Positions 12,609 to 23,035 of a stretch of DNA of 64,000 bases are shown piece by piece. The notes under the pieces were generated by a model. It ran no database searches. It was not told where the DNA came from and worked only from the letters and a program-made list of their open reading frames with translations. The translations under genes and the position numbers were made by a program. The stretch comes from Annona cherimola (Eukaryota > Streptophyta > Magnoliopsida > Magnoliales > Annonaceae): NCBI GenBank assembly GCA_030490835.1, contig CM059971.1, forward strand, positions 37,062,012 to 37,126,011. Reading direction: 5' to 3'. Each line of letters starts with the position of its first letter. Position 1 is the first letter of the stretch.

Positions 12609-14978
12609 ATAAAAAAACGAAGTATCTTTCCAGACAGGTCTTTTTCTAATTTAATTCAATTCCTATATGTTGGGGTGATTTTTGAAAGTTAATACATGTG
12701 AGCCAGCAGAGATCTTGCAACTTACCCCTATCTTTGTCATAATGACAATCTCTCTCCTTTTCCATGGAAGTGACTTATTTTTTTCATTTTCTACATTCTA
12801 AGTTGAATTTCCTTTAATTTTGTCTATACTAAACTCCATAATTTGCACAATATGTTTCTTTAAATTTTTCTAATGATTCAATGGTGATGTTTAATAATGT
12901 ACTAAATTAGAATTTTAACTTTAAAGCATGTATTTTTGCCCATCCTCATTTCTAACTGTATCAAATGTAAATGTGTAAGAATTTATCATCTCACCCATTA
13001 TGGAGTTTTCTAGAATTCGTACATGATTTTACTGAAATATAGATGTATCAAAGTTGAAGCTTTTTCTTTGGTTTAATACTTATTTTTATAAATGGGTACT
13101 ATACTACATTTTCTTCATTCGTTAGACATTAACTTTGTTAACCAATTTACACTTATGTCTCCCATGTATTTTCATGCTTCAATTGGTAGATTATCTGGAT
13201 CTATTGCTTTTCCTACTCTCATATTTCTTAAGTGGTTCAGGCAATGAGTTGTATTAGATTGCTTCCCTTTATCTTATATATTTCAATTATCATCTTAAAC
13301 GCTTTGATGGGTCATCAACTCATCATTTAATCAACTAAAGAAATTATTTATGATTATTATTATTTTTTGTCTTTCTTGAATTTCATTATTTTTTATTAAG
13401 ACTCTTTGATCTTCACTTCTAATGCATTTAACATGAGCTATGTCTTTACCGTTAACCCTTATTTTCTCTTGGTCTAGCTAACTTAAATATATCTAATTCC
13501 TAGCCTATTGTATAGATTATCATGAGCTTTATGTTTAGCTTCACTTACTTTTCTAGTAAAAATTCTAGAGAGATTGTGTTGTTGTAAATTTATCTCTTTT
13601 TTTTTTTTTTTTGGTTTTCTATTTTGTAAATTTCCCTTGCATACCCTTTATATAGAACATCTTCATTCCTTCACCAAAGTTCTTTATGTATGGACATAAT
13701 ATTTTTATATACTCTTGGAGTGTGTTTGGGAAACGATAAAACTTTTGATGAAAAGTTTATAGTGTAAAAGTTTTTGAAATAGGAGAAAATAGTGTAATAT
13801 AATAGGGGTAATGATGAGAAGTAAAGAAAATAAAATTAAAATAAAATTGAAATAGATGGGTTAAATGTATGGGTAGTTGTGTAGAAATGATTGAAAAGTA
13901 GGGTAGTTGTCTAGGAAGAAATGAAGAAATAATTAAAAAGTAGGGTAGTTGTAGAGAGTGAAAAGTTTTAGGTCAAAAAGTTTTTGTGGGAAACAAATAC
14001 CCCCTAAGAATACTTTTGTTTATTGCTTCTGTCACCTTGGTCCACATTACTATTTTTTGATACTCTTAGAATACCTTTTCAACTTTTTTAATGCATTCCT
14101 ACCTTTGTAACAATGTCCATTCTGAATCTTATAAAAAGGATAAGATTTTTGGCATCTCATAAAACTTTTGGTGGAGCTATAGTAATTAAGAGTAATGGTG
14201 ATTATCTTGGTACGCTCCTTGTGCATGTAGTGTAGCAGCAGTTAAAGTAGCAATTCTGCCTTTTTACACCAAGCATCAGCAACCACCTTTTGAATGCCCT
14301 TACTGTATTCAACTTGGTAGTCAGACTCTAGCTTAGGTTGCCACTTGCCACCTTTGTTGTTCTGGAGGCCATTGTTTTGAGTGAACAGATACTTTAAATT
14401 GCATGCCATCTGTCTTTATTAGCTTAGATTGCCACTTGTGTGGTTCTGCAGACCCATTTTCTGGTCCAATAAAAAACATTAAGCCGCTTGCAATGATTTT
14501 TTTTTTATCATGAAGGAACTTCCAACAGAGGTAAGTAGGTTAACTGCAGAAACTATGTCCATTAACTCCCTTCCATATGTTGACTTGCTTGGTTCCTGAG
14601 GGGAGAACAGATCACAGTAAGTATGCTATGTGCTTCACATTTTGCTGCAAATTGCAAAAAAATGTACAGTTGGTGGCATATTCTCAAATTTTAGGAAAAC
14701 AAATTAGCACTGGTATAGGTTATTAATCTGACTTTTAATTTGTATGACTAGCAGGAAAATATCTGCAAGTGGAGGTTGACGGTGGCTTTGGAGGACGTGA
14801 TGTTCTAGAATTCTTGATCAAAACTAATGTGGTTGGTTACAGATCCATGGCCAAAAAAGTCACTTATGTTTACCCCTTTACCACTGCTTTGGGTGATTCA
14901 AAGGGGCAGAAAGAAAGGATGAAGAAGATCCTAGAGCAGGTGGGATGGTATGAACCCAGTTTTGATTACATGGACTGA
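6237..14978 (+). CDS. DUF1499-like protein, probably thylakoid lumenal (4 exons)
   Basis: Coding exons are 6237-6820, 6965-7079, 7177-7246 and 14755-14978 (stop TGA). All three introns have GT...AG ends, good pyrimidine-rich or CAG acceptors, and phases (2, 0, 1) that join into one frame of 330 residues. Residues about 195-330 resemble the DUF1499 family: the CPSTNPGCVSTNP signature (Cys200, Cys207) followed by a KLKDAVLKT helix, a hydrophobic strand and an RMKKILEQVGW ending. The first ~168 residues look like a bipartite chloroplast import signal: Ser/Thr-rich, no acidic stretch, then a hydrophobic span (about 147-160) and an S-L-A site at 166-168 before IPS, like thylakoid processing sites. 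The mature part would be about 162 residues. The molecular function of DUF1499 is not established. The Met at 6237 is the first in frame, and no clear TATA box was identified. Two oddities are the four-fold repeat in the transit peptide and the 7.5-kb last intron. The exon model is an inference, but the frame joins and motif make it likely. Confidence 0.8.
6351..6677 (+). repeat. Four-fold repeat inside the transit peptide region of exon 1
   Basis: Residues about 39-147 of the DUF1499-like protein consist of four imperfect units of 25-29 residues. Each has a pattern like N-H-L-x-x-P-L-A-V-x-P-x-x-H-K-Q-R followed by a Thr/Ala-rich tail. At the DNA level the units share CCACTAGCAGTA-like and CACAAACAAAGA blocks with ACT triplet runs. 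This is a tandem amplification in the targeting peptide, not in the mature domain. Confidence 0.75.
8455..9222 (-). pseudogene. RTE-type LINE reverse transcriptase, C-terminal part (decayed)
   Basis: On the minus strand, across several frames, the sequence reads as the end of a plant RTE (BovB-like) polymerase. Recognisable in order are LLRQLIEE, HMIFTDFKKAY, DELTKHLQ, then TEYMKCNF, GASGILCDHQVPIKL, KFY and GKTIKDKIKNKVVRDN. Many stops and frameshifts are present, and the segment between the KAY motif and DELTKHL is partly deleted. This is an old fixed insertion in the intron, antisense to the host gene. Confidence 0.75.
12570..12602. repeat. TC microsatellite
   Basis: About sixteen perfect TC units within intron 3 of the DUF1499-like gene. 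Confidence 0.95.
13040..13540 (-). pseudogene. RTE-type LINE, region before the reverse transcriptase (decayed)
   Basis: The minus strand reads, with frameshifts, AHDNLYNRLG, then VNGKDIAHVKCIRSEDQRVLIKN, VGKAIDPDNLPIEAWKYMGD and finally RKCSIVPIYKNK. These match the linker and first RT motifs of plant RTE elements. It lies upstream, in element orientation, of the RTE fragment at 8455-9222 and is in the same orientation. The two are plausibly halves of one element split by about 3.8 kb of unidentified DNA. Confidence 0.7.
13717..14005. mobile_element. Tourist-like MITE, copy B (inverted)
   Basis: Begins GGAGTGTGTTTGGGAAACGATAAAACTTTTGATG and ends AAACAAATACCCCC; internally it is the reverse complement of the copies at 53398 and 57448. 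It lies in intron 3 about 750 bp before exon 4. Target duplications are no longer exact. Confidence 0.75.
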
Positions 14979-15249
14979 TTTCTTGACTCACCACATCCAC
15001 ATTCTTCTTAATTCTGTGTATAAACTGACTGGTTTTTCCGATCGAAGGATGGATCCATCTCAACCATTAAAAAACTCGAGCAACAAAAGAATTTTTATTG
15101 TGTGGCACGCATGCAACTGTGTTTGTTGCTTTTTATCGAGTCTTCTGCCACTTACAAAATTATTTCTTAGGACTTGTCTGGTAAAGATACAAGTACTTTC
15201 ACGCTGCGTTAATTTCCTCTGTGCATGTCGCTGCTTGGATGTCTAAGCA
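14979..15249. other. 3' flank of the DUF1499-like gene
   Basis: Probable 3' UTR and flank. No further ORF or canonical polyadenylation signal stands out. Confidence 0.4.
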
Positions 15250-15424
15250 GCTAACATGGTTGTGTGAGATATTGTGTAAATGGGAGGTTGAGGGTTCAAA
15301 TGACAAATGTTGGGTAGAAGCAGGGATCTAGTTATCCCACCTTTGGAGTACACTTCCCTTAGATGTCTGACTATCTGAAGTAGGTGACACCATAAATAAA
15401 TAAATAAATAAATAAATAAAAAAC
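15250..15424 (+). mobile_element. Candidate tRNA-derived SINE with AAAT tail
   Basis: An A-box-like sequence (TGGTTGTGTGA at 15257) is followed 36 bp later by a B-box-like GGTTCAAATGAC (15293-15304), the spacing of a tRNA-type internal promoter. The body ends in a run of AAAT units (15392-15424), a tail form known from plant SINEs. Both boxes are imperfect and I could not find a target duplication, so this is a candidate only. Confidence 0.45.
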
Positions 15425-15438
15425 ATTTCCTCTCTCTC

Positions 15439-15439
<1 letters not shown>

Positions 15440-15475
<36 letters not shown>
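15440..15475. repeat. TA microsatellite
   Basis: About eighteen perfect TA units directly after the candidate SINE tail and a short TCTCTC run. Confidence 0.9.
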
Positions 15476-15479
<4 letters not shown>

Positions 15480-16708
15480 CTCCTTTTCTATATAACTCAA
15501 ATTATCGTGCAGGTGACAAATCTCACCGTTTGTTTCAGCGGGTCCTCCCGCCCAAAGTTGGTGCGGAAAAATTCGGCGAACTGCTCGATTGTGGCGCTCA
15601 AAATTTCGGTGGGTGCAAAAAAACCCACAGCTCATAGGAGGGTGAAAACATTGACTGTCCACAAAAAAAAAAACAAAAAAACAAAAAAACTTTCTGCTGC
15701 AAATTGACCTGGTATAATCACGGCCTTAAGAAGAAAGCAGGAAGGTAGTGTTCATGCCCGCCTACAGAATTTTTTTTTAAAAAAATCAGAAATCTCAAAT
15801 GTTATAAAATGTTCGGAAGAGCTTGTAAAATATTTTCTTTTGTTTTTTTGAAGTTATTACATTCGTGACCAATGGACAAGGATTTGAATGGATTTTGAGG
15901 CAAAATAGGGAGACTTAACTATCCAAAATGCTGTGTAGAAAAACTGTCCAAAATAAAGCAACTAAAATTCTTATATGTGATGGACATTTACATTTAAACC
16001 AATATTTTTTCTTGCATTTTGAAGTCATTACGCCAATTAATACTGTCTACAATAAAACAGTATATTTCATTAATAATTTAATTTCATATTTTATATCTAT
16101 TTATAGAAATTATTTAAAAGGGACTTACGAAGTTAGTATGCTATGTGGAAATATTAATCTGCTAATCTTGGAACCTACATTATTTTTTTGATTCATGATT
16201 CATGAACCTACGCTATTTTAATGACTTGACTTAATATAAAAGATCTAGTTGTATAGGTAGCTTATCATTGAAAAATTATTTAAAACAAACTTATGAATCT
16301 AGTGATATATGGGAACATTTAGTACGCAACATCTAGGATTTCACACTATTTGAATGACTGAATTTCTACTAAAGAAAAATCATTTTTAAATAGTGATTAT
16401 TTCACGAGCGAAATGATGTGAAAAAGGCATAATTTATTTTGTGAGACTATCTCATAAAAATTACAAACTATGCTTCCTATGCGATGTCTTCTCATGATGA
16501 TCTTTTTTATTTATTTAAGGCATTGTTGTAAAGTAGGTATTGCGGCATATACTATAGATTAAGATTGCTAGAAGCACTATTTGCTTCCACTTATAGTGGT
16601 TGATGAGAATTCAAAAAAATAAGAAATTTCAAAATTTATAAGAATGTCCAAAAGGAAGTGCAAAATCGTGCCAAAGATCTATTTATATAGTTATCTTACC
16701 TTATATTA
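15476..16708. other. Unassigned intergenic DNA
   Basis: AT-rich. The frames at 15474-15707 and 15928-16191 have no recognisable domain and biased composition. I see nothing supportable as a gene. Confidence 0.4.
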
Positions 16709-16869
16709 GGTGTGTTTAGAAAGTGATAAAACATTTGATGAAAATTGTTTGTGTAAAAATTTTTGAAATAAGAGAAAATAATTTGCTATAATAACGGTAA
16801 TGATAAGTATTAAAAGAATAAAGTTAAAATAAATATGTTAGTTGTATGAGTAATTGTGTAAAAATAATT
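16709..16869. mobile_element. Tourist-like MITE, copy C (truncated)
   Basis: Starts with GGTGTGTTTAGAAAGTGATA beside TTA and follows copy B for about 160 bp (AAAACATTTGATGAAAA, TTTTTGAAATAAGAGAAAATA, GGTAATGATAAG), then stops before the second half. The right terminus is missing. Confidence 0.65.
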
Positions 16870-17185
16870 TGTGGATGACTCACCCACTAACATAGATATT
16901 TTGCAAGTGTACTATTATGACTTATTTTTCATTTGCAATGGAGGATGGATGTGATAAATGAAGGTACTATTTGTGGGTGGATCACCCACTAACATGATCA
17001 CTTCACGAGTCTAGATTCAAGGCCGATGATGTTTATGTATTGCAATTCTAATATCTAAATTTTTTGTACTGGGTTGTACATTTTTGCCAAAAGTGAATTG
17101 CATATTTTTCATTATAATGATAATATTTTTTGTCTTTTCCAATTTGAATGGAACAAACCTGTAATTTACTATTAGATCATTTAAG

Positions 17186-18135
17186 ACATTATAGCATGCT
17201 CATTCAAAAATCTAGCATGCTGATTTCCATTAGTGAAAAACTAAAAATTGGTTGTAACATCAGTTGACTTCCTGATATCTTTGAGCAGATAGCGAAGAAT
17301 TGACAGTGATATCAATTGACTCATCATAGCATGCTCATTGGATAGTCGACATGCTGATATGGAGTAAATAATTGGATTGCGCGCTCAATGTGTTAAGGTT
17401 TTTAAAATCTATTCGTAAATTACAAATGGATGAATAGAGCGTGCTGATTAGTGCGTTTTATGGCTGCTCTTTCATATTTTGTAAGTGCACTATCAAACAC
17501 TAACCACCATTCCAACGCTAGCTGGTTCATATTTGCAATGTAATAAAATGAGCATTTAAGATGAATATTATTATATCAGATGAATCAACACAACATGCCG
17601 AAATTCAACATGCCGATATTCATACTTTTCTGTTCACATAGCACGCTCAGGTACTAGTCAGGATGTTGATATTTGTGAACTAATAGCATAAATTTTTTGG
17701 CACATACTGTCCTCAAATGTAGCATGCTAACTGCACAGTAAGCATGCTAAATTTTCAAAAACAGATAGCTGGAAATTTCCCTATGCACACACTTCCAATA
17801 TAGTATGCTGACTAGATAGCATGCTTATTTTAAAAAACAGAGGTAGACATTTCCTTATATGCACATTTACTTCCAATATAGCATTTTGAATGGACAGTAA
17901 GCATGCTGATTTTTTGAACTAAATAATCTGCAATTTTCCTAGACACACTAACTCTCAGTATAGCATGCTGATTGAATAGTAAACATGCTGCTATTTAAAA
18001 GTAGATAACTTGCAAATTTTTTGAACACACGGACTCCCAAAATAACATGTTGAATCAACAGTAAGCATGTTGATATTCAAAAATAGATAATATTCAATTA
18101 CCATGTACACGCTAACTCTCAATATAGCATTCAAA
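17186..18135. repeat. Decayed ~81-bp tandem array with paired GCATGC motifs
   Basis: The clear part (about 17640-18135) has six units with a period of 76-84 bp. Each unit carries TAGCATGCTGA, then about 12 bp, then AGTAAGCATGCTGAT, then an A-rich stretch and TGCACACACT-like sequence. Unit starts are near 17719, 17803, 17879, 17961, 18043 and 18122. More diverged pairs of the same motif lie at 17191/17211, 17327/17349, 17438 and 17593. No ORF spans the array. Confidence 0.7.
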
Positions 18136-19391
18136 TTCACAACTCAAAGTACTAACATTCACAAAATAAAAAAAAAGTTACCTATTAAGATTTCTTTGTC
18201 GACATAATTAACTCATACATAAAAAGTATGTAAATATAGACAAAGTTCGTTCTAGTTCACTCAAGATTAGAAGCTGCAATATCACATAGTAAATTAAACA
18301 AGTGTAAAATAACAAATTTTTCTATGACAAAAACTTAGCCTAATGAACAAGTACTATTATAAACTCTCCATATCCAAATCTTGATGTCTTCACTTTTCCC
18401 CATGGGGGTGTTCTTGTAGTACATTCTTAACAGCTTTAAGTCACTTGTCGATCGCCAGCTGTGGTCATCCAGTAGGTGGCAACGATGAGTTTTTCGTTGT
18501 ATGTGTGTCTTCCTTGTTATGAGGGTATTATAGTGGGTCCCCCTGGAGCATAGGGTATTTTATAAGTTGTCCTTCCATGATGAGGGTAATGAACAGGTAT
18601 GATTACAATATCGAATGTCACAGTGTATATATTACCAAATCAAAAAAGTCACTTATCAATCCCATTCACATGCTCCAGGACTTACTCAACTGCTTGAGCA
18701 AGACGTGCAACGTTTCCACTAAATGAGGCATCAACAAATAAATTGTCTGTCTTTGCGAAATCAGCAAAAGAGGAAGCATGTGACATGGCTATTGTATCAA
18801 TCAATGGCAACACAAGAAAGCTGACTACCTGCAACTGCAAGAAAGATCTTTAAATAGACTTATCGTTGTTTACATAAAAAAGCAAACTATAACTAAGGTA
18901 TAAAGGAATAAAAAAATAAATAAATTAAAATGAAAGTTTGGCATTTTTTGAAGTAGAGACTAACAAAAATCTCAAATCAAACAAAGCATCCTTGTTAAGA
19001 TGAGTGACATAATAAAGATAGTAAATAAGTGACACTAGCATAAATCTTCAAGGCCCTTTGTTGATTTCGACAAATCAAGATCAACTCTTTACAAAAGTAT
19101 CATTTTCTATGTTTTCAAGCCCTTTTATCTCATTTATCTAAAATTGCGGAGCTTTGGAAGGCATATAATTATTAATGAAATGAATTCTTCATTGATGATA
19201 ATAAGTGAATAGATTGTGCCTGCATTGACATTGATAAATGTTCTATAGTTCCACAATTTAATTTTATTGTTTGGCCATACTTAATTAAAAAAAAATGAAT
19301 TCATTCACAAGGTTCTCTAAAATAAGGCTATTCCTGTACACGCACATACGTGGGCCGATACAAAAGTCACCCTGATTAGAAGCTTTGATGA
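18136..19391. other. Unassigned intergenic DNA with a protein-like minus-strand stretch
   Basis: Mostly AT-rich. At about 18648-18840 the minus strand reads as a run of ordinary amino acid composition, including DNLFVDASFSGNVARLAQAVE, before hitting stops. I do not recognise the family. It may be a captured exon or chance. Confidence 0.3.
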
Positions 19392-19735
19392 GCAATTTTA
19401 AAATTTAGAGCAACCTCATGAGTTGGCACGGATCTAAGTTATGATCCCATCATACAAATCATGAAAGAGAAAAAATTCAAATTGGAAAAATAAAAGAAAA
19501 AAGAAAACAAAAAAACACGAATATTCTATTTTATTTAACAATGTAGAGGAAGAGCAATGGCAAGACCTTTGGGTCAGCTTATAAGTCATTTCAAAATTTA
19601 AAGCAACCTCATGAGTTGGCATGGATCTAAGTTACGATCCCATAATACAAATCATGAAAGAGAAAAATTCAGATTGGAAAAATAAATGAAAAGGAATACA
19701 AAAATATGAATAATCTATTTTATTACCAATGAGGG
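19392..19735. repeat. Direct duplication of about 190 bp
   Basis: The block beginning TTAGAGCAACCTCATGAG (about 19405) with GATCTAAGTTATGATCCCAT and ATCATGAAAGAGAAAAA repeats from about 19598 with scattered differences. The offset is about 191-193 bp. Confidence 0.8.
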
Positions 19736-19934
19736 GGGAGAGACTGGACAGAAATAAATTTTCTTTTATAGAAGTTAAATCATCTAGCTAGTAGTAGCGA
19801 ACCTGGACCAGCCTATGGTAGCGGTGTGACGGCAAGCAGTGCGGGTAGATGCCGGTGTAGCAATCTAAGCAGTAGATGTTCTTTTCATTCTTCTTTGCAT
19901 TCTCATTGACCGAACACCCCACAAAGAAATTCTG

Positions 19935-20345
19935 GGAACCCAATCGTATGCACCCGGGTGCATTCAGCCTCAGTGCACCCGGGTGCACTGCACCTATTTT
20001 TTTTTATTTTTTTTTGAAATTTTTTTCATGCAATGGTTAATCTAGGTTTATTTAACATATGTATCAATTTTTACTATTTTTGGACACTTTTAGATATTTT
20101 TTTAGATTTTTAAAAATCAGTGGCATTTTCGGTAATTTTAAATTACGGAAAATGCCACTGATTTTTAAAAATCTTAAAAAAAATACCTAAAAATCTCCAA
20201 AAATAGTAAAAATTGATACGTATTTTAAATAAACTTATATTAACAGCTTCATGAAAAAATTTTCAAAAAAAAATAAAAAAAAATAGGTGCAGTGCACCCG
20301 GGTGCACTGAGGCTGAATGCACCCGGGTGCATACGATTGGGTTCC
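19935..20345. mobile_element. Mutator-like foldback MITE, 411 bp
   Basis: The whole element is a near-perfect inverted repeat: each arm is about 200 bp and the centre lies near 20140. The ends are GGAACCCAATCGTATGCACC and its complement. Each arm carries two copies of the palindrome GCACCCGGGTGC. The element is flanked by a perfect 9-bp duplication GAAATTCTG (19926-19934 and 20346-20354), the length typical of Mutator-like transposons. There is no coding capacity. Confidence 0.9.
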
Positions 20346-20354
20346 GAAATTCTG

Positions 20355-20694
20355 TATGGTAACAGCTTCCCACCACGTTAGCTTCCTAATTGCTGTAAGC
20401 AAAGAAATTAGGGGTGTAAGCATAAAAATTAGGGAAATAGCACATAAAAGGAAGACTCATTCAAATTTTTGAGAGAGATATTGAGCAGTCGATGTTAAGG
20501 GAAGAAGATAAATTAAAGCAGAGGGAATGCACCGCTAATGCAAACGGAATGTACTGCGGATGCGGGGGGAAGATAATTCACCGCTTCTCTCTTAATCATC
20601 TTGCGTCGGTGTTTGGGAAAGCAGCAGTGTGGAGGCAGAATTCTCCCCCTCTACATGCTGCATGCACCATCTACCACTGCTACACACACGAACA
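20355..20694. other. Unassigned intergenic DNA
   Basis: Spacer between two DNA transposons. No supportable gene. Confidence 0.4.
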
Positions 20695-20702
20695 ATTTGA
20701 AC

Positions 20703-23027
20703 TAGGGGTGCAACTTGGTCCGGGTAGGTCCGGGTAGGGGTGGAACCTACCCTTACCCTATTTTAGAAAACCTCTACCCTACCCTATTTTAGGCCGGGTC
20801 GGTTCGGAGCCTACCCTACCCTATTTTTTTAAGGGCGGGTCAGTTCCGGTTCCAAATCGGTTCCTAAAAAATTATATTATCATGCAATATGCAGCCATAG
20901 ACATGAACTACAAAATGAATAACCTGTTAATTTAATTATCCTCATGCATAAAGCACAGCAAAATAAATCACCGCTAAATGATTAACTGTCCAGAAATGAA
21001 TCTTTGTAAACTAAAAAATCTTTTACATGCAATCAACCATCTATACGAATCAATGCAAAATACATCCCCCATCAACTTAACTGTCCAGACATTCTATCAA
21101 ATAAAACTGTCCACACATGAATTACTACAAAATATATAACTTTGTTACATGCAATTAACTGTCTAGACATTGCAAAATGAATAATCAATTACATGTGATC
21201 TTTTGCAATCATCTACCTACATAAGCATATAATATAACAAATATATTGAACTGATGACATCAGTGAAGCAGTAGTTGTACTATACAGACATGTGGGTGAA
21301 GGATCCAACCGAATACTGCAACTTTCTTCCAATTTACACAAGGTTGTAGTCTAGCCAGCATGAATGGGACTTGCAGTTTTAGAGGGAGTCAGAGGACTCA
21401 TGTCTGATCCTTTAAGACAAAATCACTGGAGGAACAAAAACAATGAAAGGAAAGATAAGTTCAGGAAAAGTGAAAAATTGCCCAGATATTGCTCCTAAAT
21501 CATCATCATCATTATCAATACATTAAACAAGAGGAATAAACAAATTTAGCTCAAACATCTAAAGTCCAAACTTAAACTTCATAACTGAAATGTTTTCATT
21601 TTTTAAACCATCAGAGCGTTAAATAACAATAAGCAAAACTAATAACTGAAGACAAGAACATGAATTTCAAATAGAAACAACCATCTTAGATGACTATTTT
21701 GAAAATATTAATCCCTGCTCATCATCTTATTATAAGAACAACAGATTAACATAGAAAAGACTATAAATTTCTAAGTAATAAAGACTTAACAAATCAATCA
21801 AGTTATGTAGAACCATCAACATTATCCAATAACATAATGATAGATGATTAACATCATAGCAACATTCTTAAACATTAGAATTAATAGTTACTTAAAAATT
21901 AACAATGCAACATAAAAAGGGGCAGTCTTCCATGACTTCCTGTTTCATCCACCCCATTTAGTTCAATCCAAGCTTCAATTAACAACATTTCAACCTTAGA
22001 TCTACTTGAAATATACAAATGAATCATTTAGACAACATGCAAATCAAAAGTTTAAGCCTACCTAACTGTCCATGCTCGAATCTTAAAACAGGTTGTGGAT
22101 TGCACTCGAATCCTAAGCTAGATGACTTAGATTCAATTTGAATATCATGGTATGCAAAAACCTAAATGTATTGAAGCATGCCCTTTTCGATTTGGGGAAA
22201 AAATCAAAAACCTTAACTTCTGCAACTTTCCTCGTTGGCGACAACAACAACAACAGAAGAAGATGCTGAATGAGCAGCGTAGCATGGATGGGATGGGGGC
22301 GACAGATGTGCGGCAACACTTTTCTTCTCCAGTAGTAGCGACTGAAATGGAGGAGGCTCCGAGGCTGCGATTGAAACAGAGAAGGTACGGCTGGGATGGG
22401 GGCTGAGAGTGATAGGTGACGGGCAAGGATCTCCTTCTCCGGAAAATCGCCGCTGCTAGGGTTTAGGAGAAAAGCGTGAGAGAGAGAGGAGCAGGCGAGC
22501 TACGTGTCGAGGGAGGGAGGGAGGAAGAGAAAGAGAGGAGCAGGCGAGCTGCGCGTCGATGGAGGGAGGGAGGGAGAGAGAGAGAAAAGGGAGAAGCCGC
22601 CGACGCCGAGGGAGAGAGAAAGAGGGAAAGGCGACGCTAGAGTACGCGACGGCAGGAAAGGACAGGCCGAGAGGGACAGTCGGACAGAGGAGCAGGTGCC
22701 AGGCAGCTGAGGGAGAGGGAGAGGAAGAGGGAGAGGGAGAGGGAGAGGGAGGGAGAGAGAGAGAGAGGAGGCACCGACGGAGAGACCGAGAGAGAGGGGG
22801 GAGAGGCGACGGCGCGGGAGAGGAGGGAGGGGAAGCGGGATTGAGGCCGAGAGGGTAGATTTTTAGGTATATATATATAATCCGGGTCGGTTCCGAGTAC
22901 CCAGCACCGGAACCTACCCTACCCGAATTTGAACGGGTAATTTAACACCCGGAACCGAACCGACCCTACCCTAAATAGGGTACCCAGCGGGTCGACCCGC
23001 AGGTACCTGGACCAAGTTGCACCCCTA
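20703..23027. mobile_element. Non-autonomous hAT-type element, 2325 bp
   Basis: Ends are TAGGGGTGCAACTTGGTCC and its exact complement (19 bp without mismatch). The flanks carry a perfect 8-bp target duplication ATTTGAAC (20695-20702 and 23028-23035). Both subterminal regions have many ACCCTACCC or GGGTAGGG-like motifs, as in hAT transposase binding regions. No transposase ORF is present. The right third is GC- and GA-rich, and in minus orientation it reads like a plant 5' leader: CT repeats, then CTAAACCCTAGC, then GC-rich sequence. It may be the promoter and leader of a lost transposase gene or a captured gene fragment. Confidence 0.9.
22470..22860. repeat. GA-rich low-complexity block inside the hAT-type element
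   Basis: GAGAGGGAG-type runs interspersed with CG-rich triplets. The Arg/Glu/Gly ORFs on the plus strand here are composition artefacts. Confidence 0.75.
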
Positions 23028-23035
23028 ATTTGAAC

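Larger units (their letters stand above)
7247..14754 (+). other. Large third intron of the DUF1499-like gene (7508 bp)
   Basis: Begins GTAATT after GAAG and ends GACTAGCAG before exon 4, which completes a Gly codon split by the intron. It contains two fragments of an RTE LINE (8455-9222 and 13040-13540, minus strand), a TC microsatellite (12570-12602) and a Tourist-like MITE (13717-14005). The parts 7247-8454, 9223-13039 and 14006-14754 show no recognisable gene. Small frames there are chance ORFs. Confidence 0.75.

Noticed and set aside
18648..18840. Minus-strand protein-like stretch
   Set aside because: Composition is plausible, but there is no recognised family, flanking stops are close and splice sites are unconvincing; not called as a gene.
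22504..22858. Two overlapping plus-strand ORFs rich in Arg, Glu and Gly
   Set aside because: They translate GA-rich low-complexity DNA inside the hAT-type element; both frames give the same biased composition.
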